Part shown: positions 7,048 to 7,804 of the stretch, piece after piece
How the letters are laid out: each line of letters starts with the position of its first letter
Numbering within the stretch: position 1 is the first letter of the stretch
NCBI GenBank assembly: GCA_964463865.1
Contig: CAYXDX010000072.1
Coordinates: 1 to 7,804 of the forward strand
Direction of reading: 5' to 3'
DNA from: Ferroglobus sp964463865
GTDB lineage: Archaea; Halobacteriota; Archaeoglobi; Archaeoglobales; Archaeoglobaceae
Length of the DNA stretch: 7,804 bases
Translations under genes and position numbers: made by a program
Notes under the pieces: generated by a model
The model's input: only the letters and a program-made list of their open reading frames with translations
Database searches by the model: none
Told to the model about the DNA's origin: nothing

Positions 7048-7052
7048 ATAAC
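7039..7052 (+). promoter_or_regulatory. Weak BRE/TATA candidate for the nicotinamidase gene
   Basis: GAAAAG followed by TAGATAAC overlaps the stop codon of the 103-aa gene. It is centred about 27 nt before ATG 7076, the right distance for a leaderless message. The TATA element is poor, so co-transcription with the 103-aa gene is an alternative. Confidence 0.33.
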
Positions 7053-7058
7053 TTTTTT
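7053..7058 (+). terminator. T-run, possible archaeal intrinsic terminator of the 103-aa gene
   Basis: Six consecutive T residues begin 6 nt after the TAG stop. Archaeal RNA polymerase can terminate at oligo-T without a hairpin. The run is short and lies between two closely spaced co-directional genes, so termination may be partial. Confidence 0.35.
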
Positions 7059-7075
7059 CACATTTAAATAGTAAC

Positions 7076-7615
7076 ATGAACGCTCTGATCGTCGTCGATA
7101 TGCAAAAAGACTTTTGCTACCCTGAAGGAGCGCTCTACGGCGGAGACCACATCAAAAACATCTTCGATCCGCTCAAAAAAGTTGTCAAAGCTGCGAGAAA
7201 GTCGATGCCGATAATCTACACTCAGGACTGGCACAGGAAAGACGACGTGGAGTTTAAAATATGGCCAGCACACTGCATTGCGGGTAGCAAAGGAGCGGAG
7301 ATAATAGACGAACTCGAAGTGAAGGAAGAGGATTACGTCGTTAGAAAAAGAAGATACTCGGCGTTCTTCGGAACCGACCTCGACCTGACTCTGAGAGAGT
7401 TGAACGTGAAAAAAGTCTACCTAACCGGAGTTTTAACGAACATCTGCGTCCTCCACACGGCCGGTGATGCTGCTCTTAGGGGATACGAAGTCGCAGTAAT
7501 TAAGGACTGCACAGCCGCTCTAAACGATTACGATTACGAATACGCGTTGAAACACATGGAAAACATATTCCGCGCTGAAATCATCGACTCCGACGAATTC
7601 TTAAGTAGGTTGTGA
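7076..7615 (+). CDS. pncA: Nicotinamidase-type cysteine hydrolase (isochorismatase superfamily)
   Basis: 179 aa, normal for PncA-type enzymes, which hydrolyse nicotinamide to nicotinate and ammonia in NAD salvage in the cytoplasm. The catalytic triad is visible: D8 in IVVDMQ, K91 in VVRKRRYSAF, and C124 in TGVLTNICVLHTA (the nucleophile, with the expected VLT cis-peptide region before it). The metal site fits D51 and H53 (QDWH) plus H66 (WPAHC). FFGTDLDLTLRELNV (97-111) is the usual segment after the catalytic lysine. Start ATG 7076 is required: the next Met (residue 9) would remove D8. No ribosome site is seen. The sequence resembles nicotinamidases more than isochorismatases, but related amidohydrolases cannot be excluded, so the symbol is tentative. 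Its last 35 nt overlap the convergent 71-aa ORF. Confidence 0.88.
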   Translation: MNALIVVDMQKDFCYPEGALYGGDHIKNIFDPLKKVVKAARKSMPIIYTQDWHRKDDVEFKIWPAHCIAGSKGAEIIDELEVKEEDYVVRKRRYSAFFGTDLDLTLRELNVKKVYLTGVLTNICVLHTAGDAALRGYEVAVIKDCTAALNDYDYEYALKHMENIFRAEIIDSDEFLSRL

Positions 7616-7796
7616 AGACTGACAGCGCTGCAGATACTACGATGGCAACGAGCGTTCCAAAACCTGCAAATTTCAGAGCTATGAAGAAGACTGTAAAGAA
7701 CAACACCGTCGAATGAATTATCGAAATTACACTCAATTGCTTTTTTAATTCTGCCTCAGCCTCTCCCCATTCATCATTTCTCAGTTCGCCCATCAT
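7581..7796 (-). CDS. Small two-helix membrane protein, hypothetical
   Basis: 71 aa, no family recognised. An acidic, amphipathic N-terminal segment (about 1-20) precedes two hydrophobic stretches, about 21-43 (ISIIHSTVLFFTVFFIAL within it) and 47-65 (a V/A/L-rich run), and a basic tail RIRRSR; both ends would lie in the cytoplasm. In-frame TGA codons lie immediately upstream (7799-7797 and 7802-7800), so ATG 7796 or 7793 is the earliest start. The first 14 codons coincide with a box C/D sRNA, and there is no visible ribosome site. The alternative start TTG at 7736-7734 would give a 51-aa protein with both helices and no sRNA overlap. The 3' end overlaps the nicotinamidase gene by 35 nt, convergently. 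The hydrophobic pattern argues for a real product; the exact start is uncertain. Confidence 0.58.
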   Translation of the reverse strand: MMGELRNDEWGEAEAELKKQLSVISIIHSTVLFFTVFFIALKFAGFGTLVAIVVSAALSVFTTYLRIRRSR

Positions 7797-7803
7797 TCAT
7801 CAT
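7756..7803 (-). ncRNA. Box C/D sRNA, double guide for 2'-O-methylation
   Basis: Minus strand, in order: box C ATGATGA (7803-7797), 12-nt guide ATGATGGGCGAA (7796-7785), box D' CTGA (7784-7781), 3-nt spacer GAA, box C' ATGATGA (7777-7771), 11-nt guide ATGGGGAGAGG (7770-7760), box D CTGA (7759-7756). All four boxes match consensus exactly, and guide and spacer lengths are those of archaeal C/D sRNAs, which assemble with L7Ae, Nop5 and fibrillarin. The mature RNA should extend a few bases beyond each end; the 5' flank is cut by the window edge, so the promoter is not visible. From memory of archaeal 23S rRNA, the D' guide can pair with the A-loop strand UUCGCCCAUUA and the D guide with CUCUUCCCAU, both in domain V; these targets are inference. 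The gene overlaps the start of the 71-aa ORF. Confidence 0.85.
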
Positions 7804-7804
7804 C

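Noticed and set aside
7061..7070. CATTTAAATA just before the nicotinamidase ATG as a TATA box
   Set aside because: It is only 6 nt from the ATG. A start about 26 nt on would fall inside the gene, and the next Met (residue 9) would delete catalytic D8.
7064..7273. Minus-strand 69-codon open frame inside the nicotinamidase gene
   Set aside because: It lies antisense to a gene with intact catalytic residues and has no recognisable features.
1..7804. CRISPR array, insertion sequence or mobile element
   Set aside because: No spaced direct repeats, terminal inverted repeats, transposase or integrase motifs were seen. Two tRNA genes are present but no duplicated tRNA 3' end suggests an attachment site.

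Overview
The window suggests a hyperthermophilic euryarchaeon, most likely of the Archaeoglobales lineage. The evidence is an archaeal RNA polymerase operon in the order rpoH-rpoB2-rpoB1-rpoA1 with the second-largest subunit split into B'' and B', tRNA genes with very GC-rich stems and no encoded CCA, heavy use of AGG/AGA and ATA codons, and BRE/TATA promoters placed for leaderless mRNAs. The genus is an inference from protein style and gene order.

Positions 1-5902 (minus strand) hold the RNA polymerase operon: rpoH (assembly/jaw subunit), rpoB2 (N-terminal half of B), rpoB1 (C-terminal half of B) and the first 772 codons of rpoA1, which runs off the left edge. Intergenic gaps are 50, 6 and 11 nt, each with a Shine-Dalgarno sequence. 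A tRNA-Lys(UUU) gene lies only 32 nt upstream of rpoH on the same strand, so tRNA and operon probably share a transcript. A divergent tRNA-Glu(UUC) starts 112 nt further on. The gap between the two tRNAs contains a promoter for each.

Positions 6218-7615 hold three small transcription units: an EVE-domain (PUA-like fold) protein on the minus strand, then on the plus strand a 103-aa helical protein of unknown function and a nicotinamidase-type cysteine hydrolase. The EVE and 103-aa genes diverge from a 77-nt spacer whose two TATA-like boxes sit about 25-30 nt before each ATG, as expected for leaderless messages.

The right edge (7581-7804, minus strand) carries a 71-aa two-helix membrane-protein ORF. 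Overlapping its start is the most interesting element here: a textbook-geometry box C/D sRNA (C, D', C' and D boxes all perfect, guides of 12 and 11 nt, 3-nt spacer). Both guides can be paired, from memory of archaeal 23S rRNA, with two sites about 45 nt apart in domain V, one of them the A-loop helix. The window thus combines transcription machinery, two tRNAs and a probable rRNA-modification guide RNA.
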